Positions 1 to 10,466 of a stretch of 64,000 nt of DNA are shown here, one piece after another. A program made the position numbers and the translations under genes. The first letter of the stretch is position 1, and every line of letters starts with the position of its first letter. Origin of the DNA: Otatea glauca (lineage: Eukaryota; Streptophyta; Magnoliopsida; Poales; Poaceae); the NCBI GenBank assembly GCA_036346275.1, contig CM070719.1, positions 19,509,185 to 19,573,184 of the forward strand. Direction: 5' to 3'. The notes under the pieces were generated by a model. That model was given only the letters and a program-made list of their open reading frames with translations. It did no database searches and was not told the DNA's origin.

Positions 1-2216
1 GGCGCGAATGGTTTTCCCTTCTTGGACCTTGTCCTTGCCACTCCCTTGCTGCCTTGGTGATTGGTTGCAAGGGTGTGAGTTGATCGTGTGAACCGATGGA
101 AGAAATCTTTCTCGGCGTTGATCTCGTGGGTCTTCGGGAAGGTAAAATTGTTTCTCTAGGTGGTTTGGGTTTTGGTGGGTGTAATATAGTTTACCCCCTC
201 TAAGGTTTACTGTTTTAATGTTGATATTAATTTTTATTGGAGGAAGTTTAGACCTGGGATCGTTCTGATCTCATGCAGTGCTGGTCGCAGCATTAGATTT
301 GAGTTTCAAAATAGTTATGTTCTTTTTCAGAGAGGTTGGATGTTGAGAAAGTTGTAGATAGTTGTCTCACGGTTAATTAGAGAACAAAATCATGAATTTT
401 GGTTCAGAAAATTAAAAGTTATGCTTGTTTTAGTACCTGCTGCTCATTGTAACATTTTCTGTTGTTCAAAATTCGGGCTGTCTGGATCCGAAGTTCAGTT
501 CAAGTTTCAGGGCACCTATGGTCATTTCCAGAGGGTTTGGATGTTTTGAAAATCATAGATCGTTCTCTTAAGTTTAAGTAGAGATCAAGAACACAAATTT
601 TGGTTTATAGCCGTTTAAAAGTTATGGTTGTTTTATTGCCTGCTATCCAGAATTTATTTCCTTTGGCAGTTACTGTGGTATTTTACGTTTTAGGGCCAAT
701 TAGAGGCCGAATCAAATTTTCTCAATACCTAGAAAAAGTTGGAAAATTTCATGTAGATTCTAAAAATGTCCTCATTTGATAAATTTGGAGTTGTATAGAT
801 TTAGTTATACTATTTTGAAGTCTGCTGTCCAGTGTGGTAGCAGATCTGGTTTCAGGGCTACATATGGAAGGCTAAATGTTTTATTTGAGAAAGTTGGTTA
901 ACTGGAAATGTGCGGGTAAATTTCATTAGTTTCATAAAGTTCTTGATCCCTAGGGTTTGGGTTATAGGGGAGGAACTTATAACCTTTAGATCATCGGGAC
1001 AGCAAAGGGGCGGTTTTGTTCGCCGAGCGAGAAAGTAATAAAATTTGAGTAGGGTGTAGGTTTGATGTCGCTAAATTTATTGCATGTGCTGTGATTGCAT
1101 TGTGTTGAGATGTATGCAATTTATTTTCAGGTGGTGTGACTTCAGGAGTGGCCTCAACCTTGCGCCACTCCGCTTCTCGTGGTTAAGGCAAGTGCATCGT
1201 ATATGATAATTGATAGAGCTGGTTTGATGTTTTGGAACGAAGAATGTTTATTTGCTGTCCTAAACGATTAGGTCCTACATTACCACTGATTTATACATAT
1301 CTTGCTATCTTTATGTCAATGGATATGTTTATGTCATGTTTATGGTTATGAGAATGTGGAAAAATAAATGCGACTTGCGAAGTACTCATGTCATTTGCAT
1401 ATGTGCATTCATGATGGAAGAGGTGACCCGTGTGGGCCTCTATGTCTCACTTGTAGTGAGCATGAAAGACCTACCTCGGTAGGCCCCTCCACGGGATGGA
1501 AGGGAATGAGAGGGTGGACACCGACGGGTGTGCACTTAGCTATACCGGTATGAGCTATGAGATGGTAATGAGCATATGAGCATGCATGATGCATTGCATG
1601 GATGGTGACAAGCGCATTTTAAATTAATGTGTTCATTTCCATGTATGTTTATCACTAATGAATTGACGGTGCCATGTTTTATTCTTAAGTATTATTTTCT
1701 GGTATGATGCACTTTGCTGAGTTTTGGACTCATGCTTGTTTATTTAAATGTTTTTAGATACCTTGAGATCGGCATCTGGGAAGGGGTTGTAGCACCATCA
1801 CTCCACTTGTTATCACTAATTTAGACAACCGTGTTCTTAAGTTTTTTGTAACAGATTCCAATTAGTGGAATGAGACTTTGGTTATACCTTGGTTTTGGTC
1901 TAGATAAGTAATGTATGGAATTTATGGTTGTCATTATGGTCATGTCTGGTTAAGTATTATGTGTGGCTTATGTTCTTGGCTTGAGATCGAGTTGAACATC
2001 GGTGTAGAGATGTTATTGATATCTTCCTTTACCCTTCCTTGCATTAGTAAGTTGTAGTTGCTGCGTAGTGATTATTTAGAGAGATTGTTTTTGTTGCTGA
2101 AAAGTTATTTAGAATGGATAGTGTTCTTGGTGAATTTAATCTTAAAGTTGATGTTTATTGATTAGTTGTGCGTGATGTAGTGACACTTTGGGCACACGAG
2201 GTGCCGGGGTGTTATA
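1..2216 (+). mobile_element. Element E, 5' LTR (left end outside window)
   Basis: This is the right part of a long LTR. It ends TGTTATA (expected TGTTACA) directly before a tRNA-Met priming site. It has the same internal order as the LTRs of A and D: a degenerate tandem array with AAAGTTATG and CTGCTGTCC-like phrases, a GGAGTGGC/GCCACTCC hairpin, a hairpin cluster near 1446-1556, a TGATGCACTTTGCTGAG-like block near 1706, and the 3' end. It is clearly more diverged from A and D than those are from each other. The reading frames at 1368-1594 lie over the hairpin cluster and are not credible genes. Confidence 0.85.
1145..1556 (+). other. Hairpin cluster in LTR E
   Basis: Successive inverted repeats are visible: GGAGTGGC (1145-1152) with GCCACTCC (1164-1171); CTCAC (1446-1450) with GTGAG (1456-1460); CCTAC (1470-1474) with GTAGG (1479-1483); an imperfect CCCCTCCA/TGGAAGGG stem near 1484-1504; an imperfect GTGGACACC/GGTGTGCAC stem near 1514-1535; and the palindrome ATACCGGTAT (1542-1551) flanked by AGCT on each side. 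The same series occurs in the LTRs of A and D with changed bases but kept pairing. The function is unknown. Confidence 0.7.
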
Positions 2217-2218
2217 GT

Positions 2219-2230
2219 TGGTATCAGAGC
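2219..2230 (+). promoter_or_regulatory. Primer-binding site of E
   Basis: TGGTATCAGAGC starts two bases after the LTR end. It matches the 3' end of initiator tRNA-Met in complement, the usual primer for minus-strand synthesis in plant LTR retrotransposons. Confidence 0.9.
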
Positions 2231-2481
2231 GGACTTTAGGTCCGTGGTGCATGAATGTAGTTAATAACTCTTGAGTAAACGAAAATTGTGATTTGTGAAA
2301 CTTAGAAAGATGGCTTTGGTATTTATTCTATAAAATTTTGCCATAGGACAATAACCTTAAAAATCTGATTTTGGATTGTTAATTAACTTAAAACATGACA
2401 CACTCTCTTGCACAGTAGAAGGGGTATGGGTGATCATTGCATTATGTTTTAATATCTTATTTGAGATTTGATGTTGTATGT

Positions 2482-2977
2482 TGACTATGATGATGCACGC
2501 TACTATGATTATAACTGAGTGTATCAAAAGAATGTGATTATTTGAAATCGATGTGTCGAAAGGTTTCGATCGTTGTCTGTGTGGTCGTGGTTGTAGGTGT
2601 GGTTAGGTAGAAACACCACCTGATGTTTTGGGACCCCTCGTAGGGAAGAATTGTTTTCTATTACGTTGTAGATCAGAGAGTGTGTGGAGAAGGTTGCTTT
2701 CTTTTTGTCTTTTATGGTTGGAGACAAACATATAGAAATTACAAATGAGTTTTTGTGGGTTGCTATTTCTGCAGTTCTGGTATTGGTTTTGATGGCTATC
2801 ATCGGTTGATTTGTAGAGAATTTTAACTTTTTAAAGTTTTTGTCATTCTCTCCGTTTGAAAGAAATTATTGAAGTTTTTGGTTCACGACTTAAGTTGTGT
2901 GGATTATGTTTTGTGACTTTTTCCAAGAAAGGATTACTTGATCACTTGGTTTTTCCTTTTGTGAAAATATCCTTGCC
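2482..2977 (+). repeat. Direct repeat, copy 1 (early internal region of E)
   Basis: About 500 bases closely matching 5999-6504. Both copies run from GACTATGATGATG to TCCTTGCC and then diverge. This copy has an in-frame stop (TGA near 2808) within the small hydrophobic reading frame that is open in copy 2. Confidence 0.85.
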
Positions 2978-5900
2978 ACTATCTTCCTTCATGGGAGTTT
3001 TAAAATTTTGAAATTTGTTTTGGAGAACTTTTTTATATTAGGGTTGGGTCTTTCACGAAAGAAAAAAATATAAATAAATAATGTAATCATTTGAATAAAA
3101 TAAATTGTCAGTAGTTAGAGGTATTATTTATCATGTTTCTACGCATGTAGTTTTGTGATATAGAATAAGCTATTTCTATAGTACCATCGGAATTGAATCA
3201 ATTAAAGGTAATTGTTGCCCTTGTGTTAAGATTGAATAACTTTCTATTGGTGTAGGGTATTCTATTGTTAGTAATACTTAAATGTGTTATCGTTTATGTT
3301 TGGAAATCATTCCATCAACAAAATTATTGGAGTGTACTCTTTTATTTCAAGGGTAGGTGATCAATAAAAATGTTTAAGACTATAAACCTTGATGTGTAAT
3401 TAGAACTTTGAATCGGTGTAAATTGCTAATTCTGTTAAAATACTTCGGTTGCTTGTTCAAAGACATTGTAATATAAAGTGTTGGTAGAGCAATTTAATTG
3501 TAATGGTAGGTGACCCTATCGTGAATGTTGAATACAGTCATCATGTATGTTGTTGCAAAATATTGAGATAAATTAGAGAATAAAATCATGTCTCCTTAAT
3601 GCTAGTACAGATTGCAATTGAGAAGGTATAGAATTTTCTATTTGATGAAGTTATTAGGACAATGTAATGGTGTAAACTACTGAAGTTTGTTGGACTATGT
3701 TGCATATAGACAATTTAATATTGTGTATCAACGAAATGACTTAATTAATGTTGTAACCAAAGAATGAGAAAACATGGAATAATTGTCTTGTGGTATGGTT
3801 TTGTTCTTAACAAATGACTATCTTAGAGCTATATTTATGAAATATGTCTCGTGGAGATGATACTTAGTTGTTGGATTATTGGTTGAACGAACTTTGGATA
3901 CTGAAATGTTGACTTATGGGTTGTACGAAATTTATATGTTGAACATGCTGAAAGTTTCGTTGAAAATATACGTCTTAATATTGGAATAGGAGGTTCTATG
4001 ATTGATGGCTCGTTATGGTTAGTAGATGAAAATAAAGTATTAATGCACCATCTTATATTGAATTAACTATTAGATTGAGTGTGCTTAAAATTATGACATG
4101 TTTCTCCTTGTTGATTATCATGTGATAGACTTGGTTTAAATCTTTGATGATAACAATGCCAAGGGTGGTAATAATTATTGGAGAAGGTAATTAAATGAAG
4201 AATTGGGTATGTAAATTATGTTAAATTCTAATGGGGTTTCTCAAGGTGCAAAATAGTGAATATTGAAACCTTTAATGGTAAGCGTATTTGAATACTAGAG
4301 ATGGTGAGATTTTTGGTGAATCTATGTTTAAATGTAGATTGGTTTGTTTGTATGATCATTTGGATGAATGCCTTTTTGGCTAATGCATTCTCTATTATGT
4401 ATATTAGAGCTTCCCTAATTAAGTGTGAATGTTTCCAGGATTGGGATTAACTTTGAGGCTTGAAAATATGGATGAAAGAATGAATAATCATGAAGTAATA
4501 TGTTGATGGATTTTGATTGTTTTATTTCAATGAACAATGCCATTCAATTGTCTTTGCCAAGATATCTAGCTTAAGTTATGATTGTGGAATATACCCTCAA
4601 AGGTTGTATGTTTGGATTGATTTTTTTTATCATACAAATGAGTGGAAATGGCCAAACCCAATGTAATATTTTGGAAGCTCTTGATTTGAAATATTTGTAT
4701 CTCTATTTCAACTAGAGATAGATTTCATTAACAAGTGTGCAGTGTTTGAAAATGTTTCTTAAAGTTGGTTCTTATGATTGCTTCATAAGTGATTTTTGCT
4801 GGTGAAGCGGTTTTCTGCTGGGAAATGAGTTTCCACTTCTCTTAAGAAAAAGATGGTTGTGATGTGGAAAATGTTTGACTCTATGATTGGTTTCTTCTTT
4901 CTGAAATGATTTGCTTTGGTCAAAGCTAGATGCATCTATAAATGATTTATCTGGTGTTCATCTTTTAAATTGAGTTTCTCCCCAATGTGAATTTTAGCAC
5001 ATTGGTTTTGAGGTGGTGATGATAGTGTTTTATTTTGTTAAAGAGTATTGCTGTTTCCTTTGAGTTCTATTAGGGGAAAAGGAAATGAATGATCGTTGGT
5101 ACTCTCTTGAGTATAAAAGGGGTTGTACTCTTTGACTTGGTTCTTTCAGTGGAAGACTGTGTGGGTAAAACCTTTATAGAAAGAAAAGCCACGTGTCGGT
5201 GGAAATGATCTAAGATCCTAGTCTTTGCTAGCTATTGATTGTATATGGTTCAGAATGGAGTGTAGTTGGGGCTTTTGTTTGTCTCAGTCCAAATCTACCA
5301 GGAAGGATCAATTAGTAGTTATGCTCCTGAGTAGTACATGATCAATCTTTAAAAGTTGTCCACTAGAGTGTTGTCGATAATTAAATTATCTTGTTGTGGT
5401 GTGTTTAAACATTTGTTTGTGTTGGATGTAATTAATGTTTTGACAATCCTAAATGGATTGTTGTGCTATGAACGATTATTCTGGCTAGTTATCCCTAGAT
5501 GCAAAGTAGGTCCTAGTAGAACATAGATTAAAAATTTATATTGTTCGCAGAAGTGTGGTGGAAAATGATATTGTGCCATAGTGGGCTATTTCCTTTTGAT
5601 AGTATTAGTCCTTTTATTAAAAAGTCAACCAATTGAGAGAGAGGGGAATCTGTGTTTTGGTTTCTGGGGTTCAAGTTTGAAACTTTGGATGTTCAAACAG
5701 ATGGTAACAATGTTCTGATACGAAATGAGTTAGAGGCATGTTCAAGTGAAATGTCTCATGTTATTCTTGTCATCTTGAGTACGACGAATCGTGGTGGAGA
5801 AGTTAAGAGTGGAAAGTAGAATCACGCAATTGGGTTGAAGAAGGAATGGGAGTTAGTGATAGATGTTGGCACCATGTTCTCCTAAATAGCATAATTGGTT

Positions 5901-5998
5901 AAAGGGATCGGACGTTGTAGTGCCAAAGGAAAGCTTTGCTGATGTTCATCAAATCGTTTTCGATTGTCGTAAAATTTGGGTAATATGCTCAACGTTTG

Positions 5999-6504
5999 GA
6001 CTATGATGATGTTATGATAATGCACACTGCTATGATTATAGCTGAGTGTATCAAAAGAATGTGATTATGTGAAATCGATGTGCCGAAAGGTTTCGATCGT
6101 TGTCTATGTGGCTGTGGTTGTAGGTGTGGTTAGGTAGAGCCACCACCTGATGTTTTGGAACCCCTCGTAGGGAAGAGTTGTTTTCTATTATGTTGTAGTT
6201 CAGAGAGTGTGTGGAGAAGGTTGCTTTCTTTTTGTCTTTTATGGTTGGAGACAAACAGATAGAGATTACAGATGAGTCTTTGTGGGTTGCTATTTCTGCA
6301 GTTCTGGTATTGGTTTTGATGGCTATCATCGGTTGCTTTGTAGAGAATTTCACCTTTTTAATGTTTTTGTCATTCTCTCCGTTTGAAAGAAATTATTGAA
6401 GTTTTTGGTGCACGACTTAAGTTGTGTGGATTAAGTTTTGTGACTTTTTCCAAGAAAGGATTACTTGATCACTTGGTTTTTCCTTTTGTGAAAATATCCT
6501 TGCC
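5999..6504 (+). repeat. Direct repeat, copy 2 (early internal region of E)
   Basis: Second copy of the segment at 2482-2977, with few substitutions. It ends abruptly at the junction with host sequence, so this end is probably a deletion breakpoint. Confidence 0.85.
6211..6399 (+). CDS. Small hydrophobic reading frame in element E
   Basis: A 62-residue frame with a polar N-terminal part (VGDKQIEI) and a strongly hydrophobic centre around residues 27-55 (AVLVLVLMAIIGCF, then FLMFLSF) that could span a membrane. The same frame is open in A (10272-10466) and D (28444-28626). The shared DK, VAI and SP residues align, with gaps in multiples of three overall. I recognise no family. It could be a real micropeptide of the non-autonomous group or chance retention of an open frame in homologous DNA. 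The duplicate at 2690-2870 has a stop. Confidence 0.3.
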   Translation: MEKVAFFLSFMVGDKQIEITDESLWVAISAVLVLVLMAIIGCFVENFTFLMFLSFSPFERNY

Positions 6505-6556
6505 TGTTTACCCTTCCTGTTGTATTTTAGAACTAATTTATACTCGCTTCTTGTAG

Positions 6557-6861
6557 GAAGAGGTAAGCTAACAGAAAGAGCAGTGGACCTTTCAGAGCCA
6601 ATGCTTGAAGGACATCCTATCTTCGGCCATCAGGAAGACCGACCATAAGGGTCGGGTGCTTGCCGCATGTACGGGGCATATGAAGAGGTCCATCTTCCAA
6701 CAGGATGCTACTAGTGACAGATCAAGATCATGAGAGACACGTGCAGAGAACCTCAAGGATACGGTGAGGGAGGAGCTAACGGAGGAGCTGAAGGAGGAGA
6801 TGAGGGAGGAAATGAAGTCACATGAGGAGCGCCTAAAGGCCGAGATGATGGTGATGATATT
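6557..6861 (+). pseudogene. Exon fragment of CACTA-associated DUF8039/Ulp1-type gene (N-terminal part)
   Basis: The stretch follows an intron-like end (CTTCTTGTAG at 6547-6556) and translates to a charged, coiled-coil-like segment ending in repeated EELxEELKEEMREEM residues. One in-frame stop (TGA near 6732) is visible. This matches the general plan of plant En/Spm-associated proteins that combine a charged N-terminal region, DUF8039 and a C-terminal Ulp1 (C48) peptidase. The exon is cut by element A and continues at 42424 without change of frame once one copy of the ATATT duplication is discounted. It has no start codon here, and the upstream part is lost or outside. Confidence 0.6.
6857..6861 (+). 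repeat. Target-site duplication of A (left)
   Basis: ATATT directly before the TGTAATA start of element A. The same five bases follow its last LTR at 42419-42423. Confidence 0.9.
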
Positions 6862-9606
6862 TGTAATATTCTAGATCTTTCTCCAGTTTCTTAGAATTTC
6901 CAGTCGGGAGTGTGGTGGGCCTTTTTGACAGCTACAAGATTAGAAATTGGCTGAGGGGAGAAAATTGGCAATTTTACCACTCCTCTTTTTCTCCTCCAAC
7001 CAAATCCCCTCCTCTCTCTTTCTTTTCCCACTCGTGTTGCTCCCCTCCCCTGCCGACCCCCTCCCTGCCTCCTCCCACCCATGCGCCTCATGCAGCCACC
7101 TCTCCCCAACCCCTTTGGCTGCATGCCACTCCTGTTCCCCCCACCAAGCCGCCCCCTCTCCTTCCCCTACCTCCCCCCTCCTTGCTCTCTCATTTGGGGA
7201 ACCATCCGATCCAAGAACTCCGGCGAATTCCTGCTGTTTGGAGGGAGATCGTGGTTGGGAGGAGAGGTATGTTCATTGTAAGTTTTTGTGGGGGGACTAG
7301 GTGCTGTCCAGGTGGGAAAAAATTCGTGCTAATAGCTTCTAATCATGTGCTACAACTAGATGGATTTGAGTAAAACTAGATCTGAGCTGCGTTCTGTCTC
7401 GGGCATATTAGGTCACCGTGTTAGGGCGCAAATTAGAAAATTCTGGATTCGTTTTCTGGGGGACCGGTTGTTGCAAAAGTTGTAGATAATCGAATTATAT
7501 TATAACAAAGACCGAAATCACTAAGTTTTGTTCAGCCGTTTGAAAGTTATGCCACTTTTGGTGTTGACTGTCCAGATTAGGTTGTGGATTGCGTCCGAAA
7601 TGTTCAACTGAAGATTTGATATAGCAACAAGCCGAATTGGGATTTTTGATTGCCTATAGAAATGTAGGAAATTTCCTGTAGATTTAGAAAGTGTATTTCT
7701 TTCCATGATTTGGAGTTAGGAATCAAAAGTTTTGGCCTGTTGAAGTTGCTCTCCAGAACTGAGATTTCTGCTGAAAGTTCAGAGTTGGTCTGAAGTTCAG
7801 AGGGAAGTTTGAGTACTTTACTTTCAGGTGTTGAGAAAATGGCTATGGGGTAACTACAGGTTATCGTCTTGTGGTCATTTGGAGCCTAAGAATGCAAATT
7901 GTTACATAGCCAATTAAAAGTCATGTTCATTTTAGCACCTGCTGTTCAGAACTACTGTTAATGTATATAACCTCTGTTCATCTCTATTCTGGGAACTAGT
8001 AATGCATCTTCTGAATAAATGGCTATAATATAGTTGTAGATTATCCTCTTGTGATTAATTATAAACTGAGTTCACTCAATTTGGTTCAACCATTAAAAAG
8101 TTATGCAACTTTTACCTTTTGCTGTCCAAATTGTGACTTGTAGCAGATTCAATTTTGTTCTGTGATTTAGGACAATTTAGAGGCCGAGTTGGAATTTGCA
8201 ATTGCCTAGAGATAGATGGAAAATTTTATGTAGATGTTTAAAATGTCTTCGTTTGCTCAATTTAAAGTTATTTAGCAGTAGTTATGCTGTGGTGAAGTGG
8301 GCTATCTAAACAAGTTTTGCATGAATTCAGAGTTTTGGGGCAACTTTGATTTAGGTGGTGAAAGTGCTGTTTGTTGACTCTAGAACATGTGAATTTGAGT
8401 GCACAACTGTATTTCCAGGTGGAGTAGCTTCGGAAGTGGCTTCTTCTTGCCGCCACTCCATTCCTCTCGGTAGAAGGCAAGTGTAACAACTAGAAGGATA
8501 TTATAATGTTGATTGGTTGCTTGTGCATATGAATATGATATGATGTGCTACCATGCATATTTCTTGAATTTGCTTAGACTAGTAAGAACGGTGATTCATG
8601 GATGGATGAATTGACTGATGTTTATGAAATTGGGCATGACTATGGAAGTGGTGAAAATGAATGAAGTTGCACATGTATTCATGTTAATTGCATACGTGCA
8701 TTCATAATGGAAGAGGCGACCCATTCTGATGCGGGCCTCTGTGTTCACACGTAGTGAACACGTAAGTCCTACCTCGTGGTCCCATTTATCGAAGTGAATG
8801 GGAGCGAGACAGTAAGAGTAGGCACCTTCCACGAGATGGAAGGGACGTGAGGGTGCACATCGACGGGTGTGCACTCGGCAGTACCGGTACGTGCAAAGAA
8901 AAGAGCATTCATGAGCATGCATGTCGCATTGCATCCTAACGATGATTTTGAGTTCAATAGAAATGTGTAGAGTTGGGAATCGAGTCGTGGACTCATCCGA
9001 AGAGATTTAAAGAGGTACGTGTAGGAATTAAGTAATGAACTGAAAAGAGGTAAATGTTGTTGATATTATTGTTTTATAAATTCATGGATTTGGATAAGAA
9101 GTATGCTCCTACTGTTGATTTAATTATGTAAATTGGTTTGTGATGCACTTTGCTGGGTCTTGAACTCATGCTTGTTTGTTTAATGTTTTTAGGTACCCTG
9201 AGAGCGACTTGCCGGGATGGGACTTAGCTGCACCTCCACTCACGCTCATGACATGTTAAAAGATTAGTTGGGTTAATCAGTTCACTCTGAAAACTAGTTG
9301 AATTCATTATGTAATCGTGTTGTAGTTAAGTTTAATTGATGATTGATGATATTATGTTTAGTTGTGTGCTTAGTTGGTCATGATGGTTGATTGATTCCAT
9401 GACATGTTGTAGACGATATCAGAATGATTATTGTCTTTTGTCTGCTGAGTGGATGTCCAAGTTTTAGGGAAGGTGTTGCCGAAATTTTTAATTAATTCGG
9501 CAACATACTAGCATGTTTAGGTTGAATGGTTGTTTCTCTTATGTCTTTGTGTTGTTGTCGCTTGAAAGTGTATCATTCAGGGCACGTGGGGTGACGGTGT
9601 GTTACA
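6862..9606 (+). mobile_element. 5' LTR of A
   Basis: 2,745 bases, TG to CA. It starts with a pyrimidine-rich stretch (about 6960-7200) that gives spurious proline-rich frames. It then has five degenerate units of about 170-195 bases (landmarks near 7540, 7718, 7912, 8095 and 8265), a GGAAGTGGC/GCCACTCC hairpin near 8432-8459, a hairpin cluster (8741-8897), and the 3' end followed by the primer site. Confidence 0.93.
8741..8897 (+). other. Hairpin cluster in 5' LTR of A
   Basis: Five successive stems: GTGTTCAC (8741-8748) with GTGAACAC (8754-8761); CTCG and TCCCATT (8773-8786) with AATGGGA and CGAG (up to 8808); CCTTCCA (8825-8831) with TGGAAGG (8837-8843); GTGCACA with TGTGCAC (8853-8874); and the palindrome GTACCGGTAC (8881-8890) bracketed by GCA and TGC. 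The loops are short. The cluster is present in every group-1 LTR here. Confidence 0.8.
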
Positions 9607-9608
9607 GT

Positions 9609-9620
9609 TGGTATCAGAGC
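9609..9620 (+). promoter_or_regulatory. Primer-binding site of A
   Basis: TGGTATCAGAGC, two bases downstream of the LTR. Complementary to the 3' end of initiator tRNA-Met. Confidence 0.92.
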
Positions 9621-10109
9621 GGGCTTTAGGTCTGTGGCATGTGAATTTAGCAAATTACTCTAGAGTAAACTAAAATTTTGCTGCGTGAATTTAGAAACAT
9701 GGCATAGATTTCCACTCTTGTTAAAAATTTGGCCTTAGGGCAACAACCTTAAAATCTGAAGTATAGTGGTTAATTAATTTAAAACTTGACACACTCTGAT
9801 GCACAGTAGGAAAAGGTATGGGTATCGTTGCTTGACGCTTAAATGTTGTATTTAAGCTTTGATGTTTAGTGCTACATTTGATAATGTATGTTGCTATGTT
9901 TATGAAAGGAATGAATTGAGTTGTTCTTGTTATTGAGATTAAGTGAGTTGTGCTGCCGAAGGGTTTCGGTCACCTTCTTCTGTTATGGAGTGGCATGGTA
10001 GTGGCCATGGTGGTGGTTGTGGCTGTGTAAAGCCACAACCGGAAGTTTGGAGCCTCTCGCAGGTAAGAGTCATCGTCTTTTGCGACAAACTTTAGAGAGT
10101 GGATGGAGT

Positions 10110-10370
10110 TTGTTGGTTCCTTTTAGCTTCATTGGTTGGAGTCCAATAGAAAGTTTGGTGGTGGATCCTTTAGGATTTCTTCTACCGTTCTGCCGATCGG
10201 TTTGGTTGATTTATTTTGGTCTTTACTGGTTGGAAACAAAGGAAAGGTGTTTAGTAACGAGTATTCGCTGATTGTTCTTTCGACGGTTTTTGGTTTTGCC
10301 TTCTTTGGTTGAAGACAAAGAAGAAGAGTTTAGTGTGACGCCTCTTTTTGTTGCCATTCCAGCTTTGACG
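10110..10370 (+). repeat. Diverged tandem modules in internal region of A
   Basis: Three degenerate modules of about 90 bases share a core resembling TTTxGxxTTxxTTGGTTG followed by GAxAC/AAAG-like sequence, starting near 10110, 10201 and 10287. E has only one counterpart (near 6220). D has the same three, near 28270-28500, so the expansion predates the split of A and D. Confidence 0.4.
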
Positions 10371-10466
10371 CCCGTTTTTGTTGGATTGTTTTACGGAGAA
10401 ATTATCGATTTATTCTTGTGTTGTTATTCTCCGAGTTTAAAAGAATTTATTGAAGTCTTGATGTAA
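10272..10466 (+). CDS. Small hydrophobic reading frame in element A
   Basis: A 64-residue frame with an acidic stretch (VEDKEEEF) followed by a hydrophobic segment (VAIPALTPVFVGLF, then IIDLFLCCYSP). It is homologous to 28444-28626 in D and, more distantly, 6211-6399 in E. A single-base loss and gain between A and D compensate each other, so the frame is restored. No known family is recognised, and it may be non-coding. Confidence 0.3.
   Translation: MFFRRFLVLPSLVEDKEEEFSVTPLFVAIPALTPVFVGLFYGEIIDLFLCCYSPSLKEFIEVLM

Larger units (their letters stand above)
2217..6504 (+). mobile_element. Element E internal region, non-coding and chimeric
   Basis: About 4.3 kb without gag, protease, RT or integrase frames. 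It is related throughout to the internal regions of A and D, so E looks non-autonomous. Sequence near 5880-5990 corresponds to the last part of A's internal region (near 13240-13330). It is followed not by a polypurine tract and LTR but by a second copy of the early internal region (5999-6504), then by unrelated host sequence. The 3' LTR is absent. The likely cause is illegitimate recombination between two related copies, or an internal duplication with loss of the 3' end. Confidence 0.75.

Noticed and set aside
6912..7373. Overlapping proline/serine-rich frames at the start of LTR A (and the equivalents at 13534-14217, 25089-25497 and 31576-32187)
   Set aside because: They lie in a pyrimidine-rich LTR segment, are open in several frames and both strands at once, and shift frame between LTR copies. 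This is composition, not coding.
8741..8897. Hairpin array as a CRISPR array, tRNA cluster or rRNA piece
   Set aside because: The stems differ in sequence from one another, there are no regular repeats and spacers, and no cloverleaf or rRNA signature; the context is clearly an LTR.
8596..8996. Minus-strand frames over the hairpin cluster that recur in each LTR copy (for example 15429-15830, 26871-27184, 33356-33667)
   Set aside because: The recurrence follows from LTR homology. Frames are broken by indels between copies and are explained by the palindromic sequence; no domain is visible.
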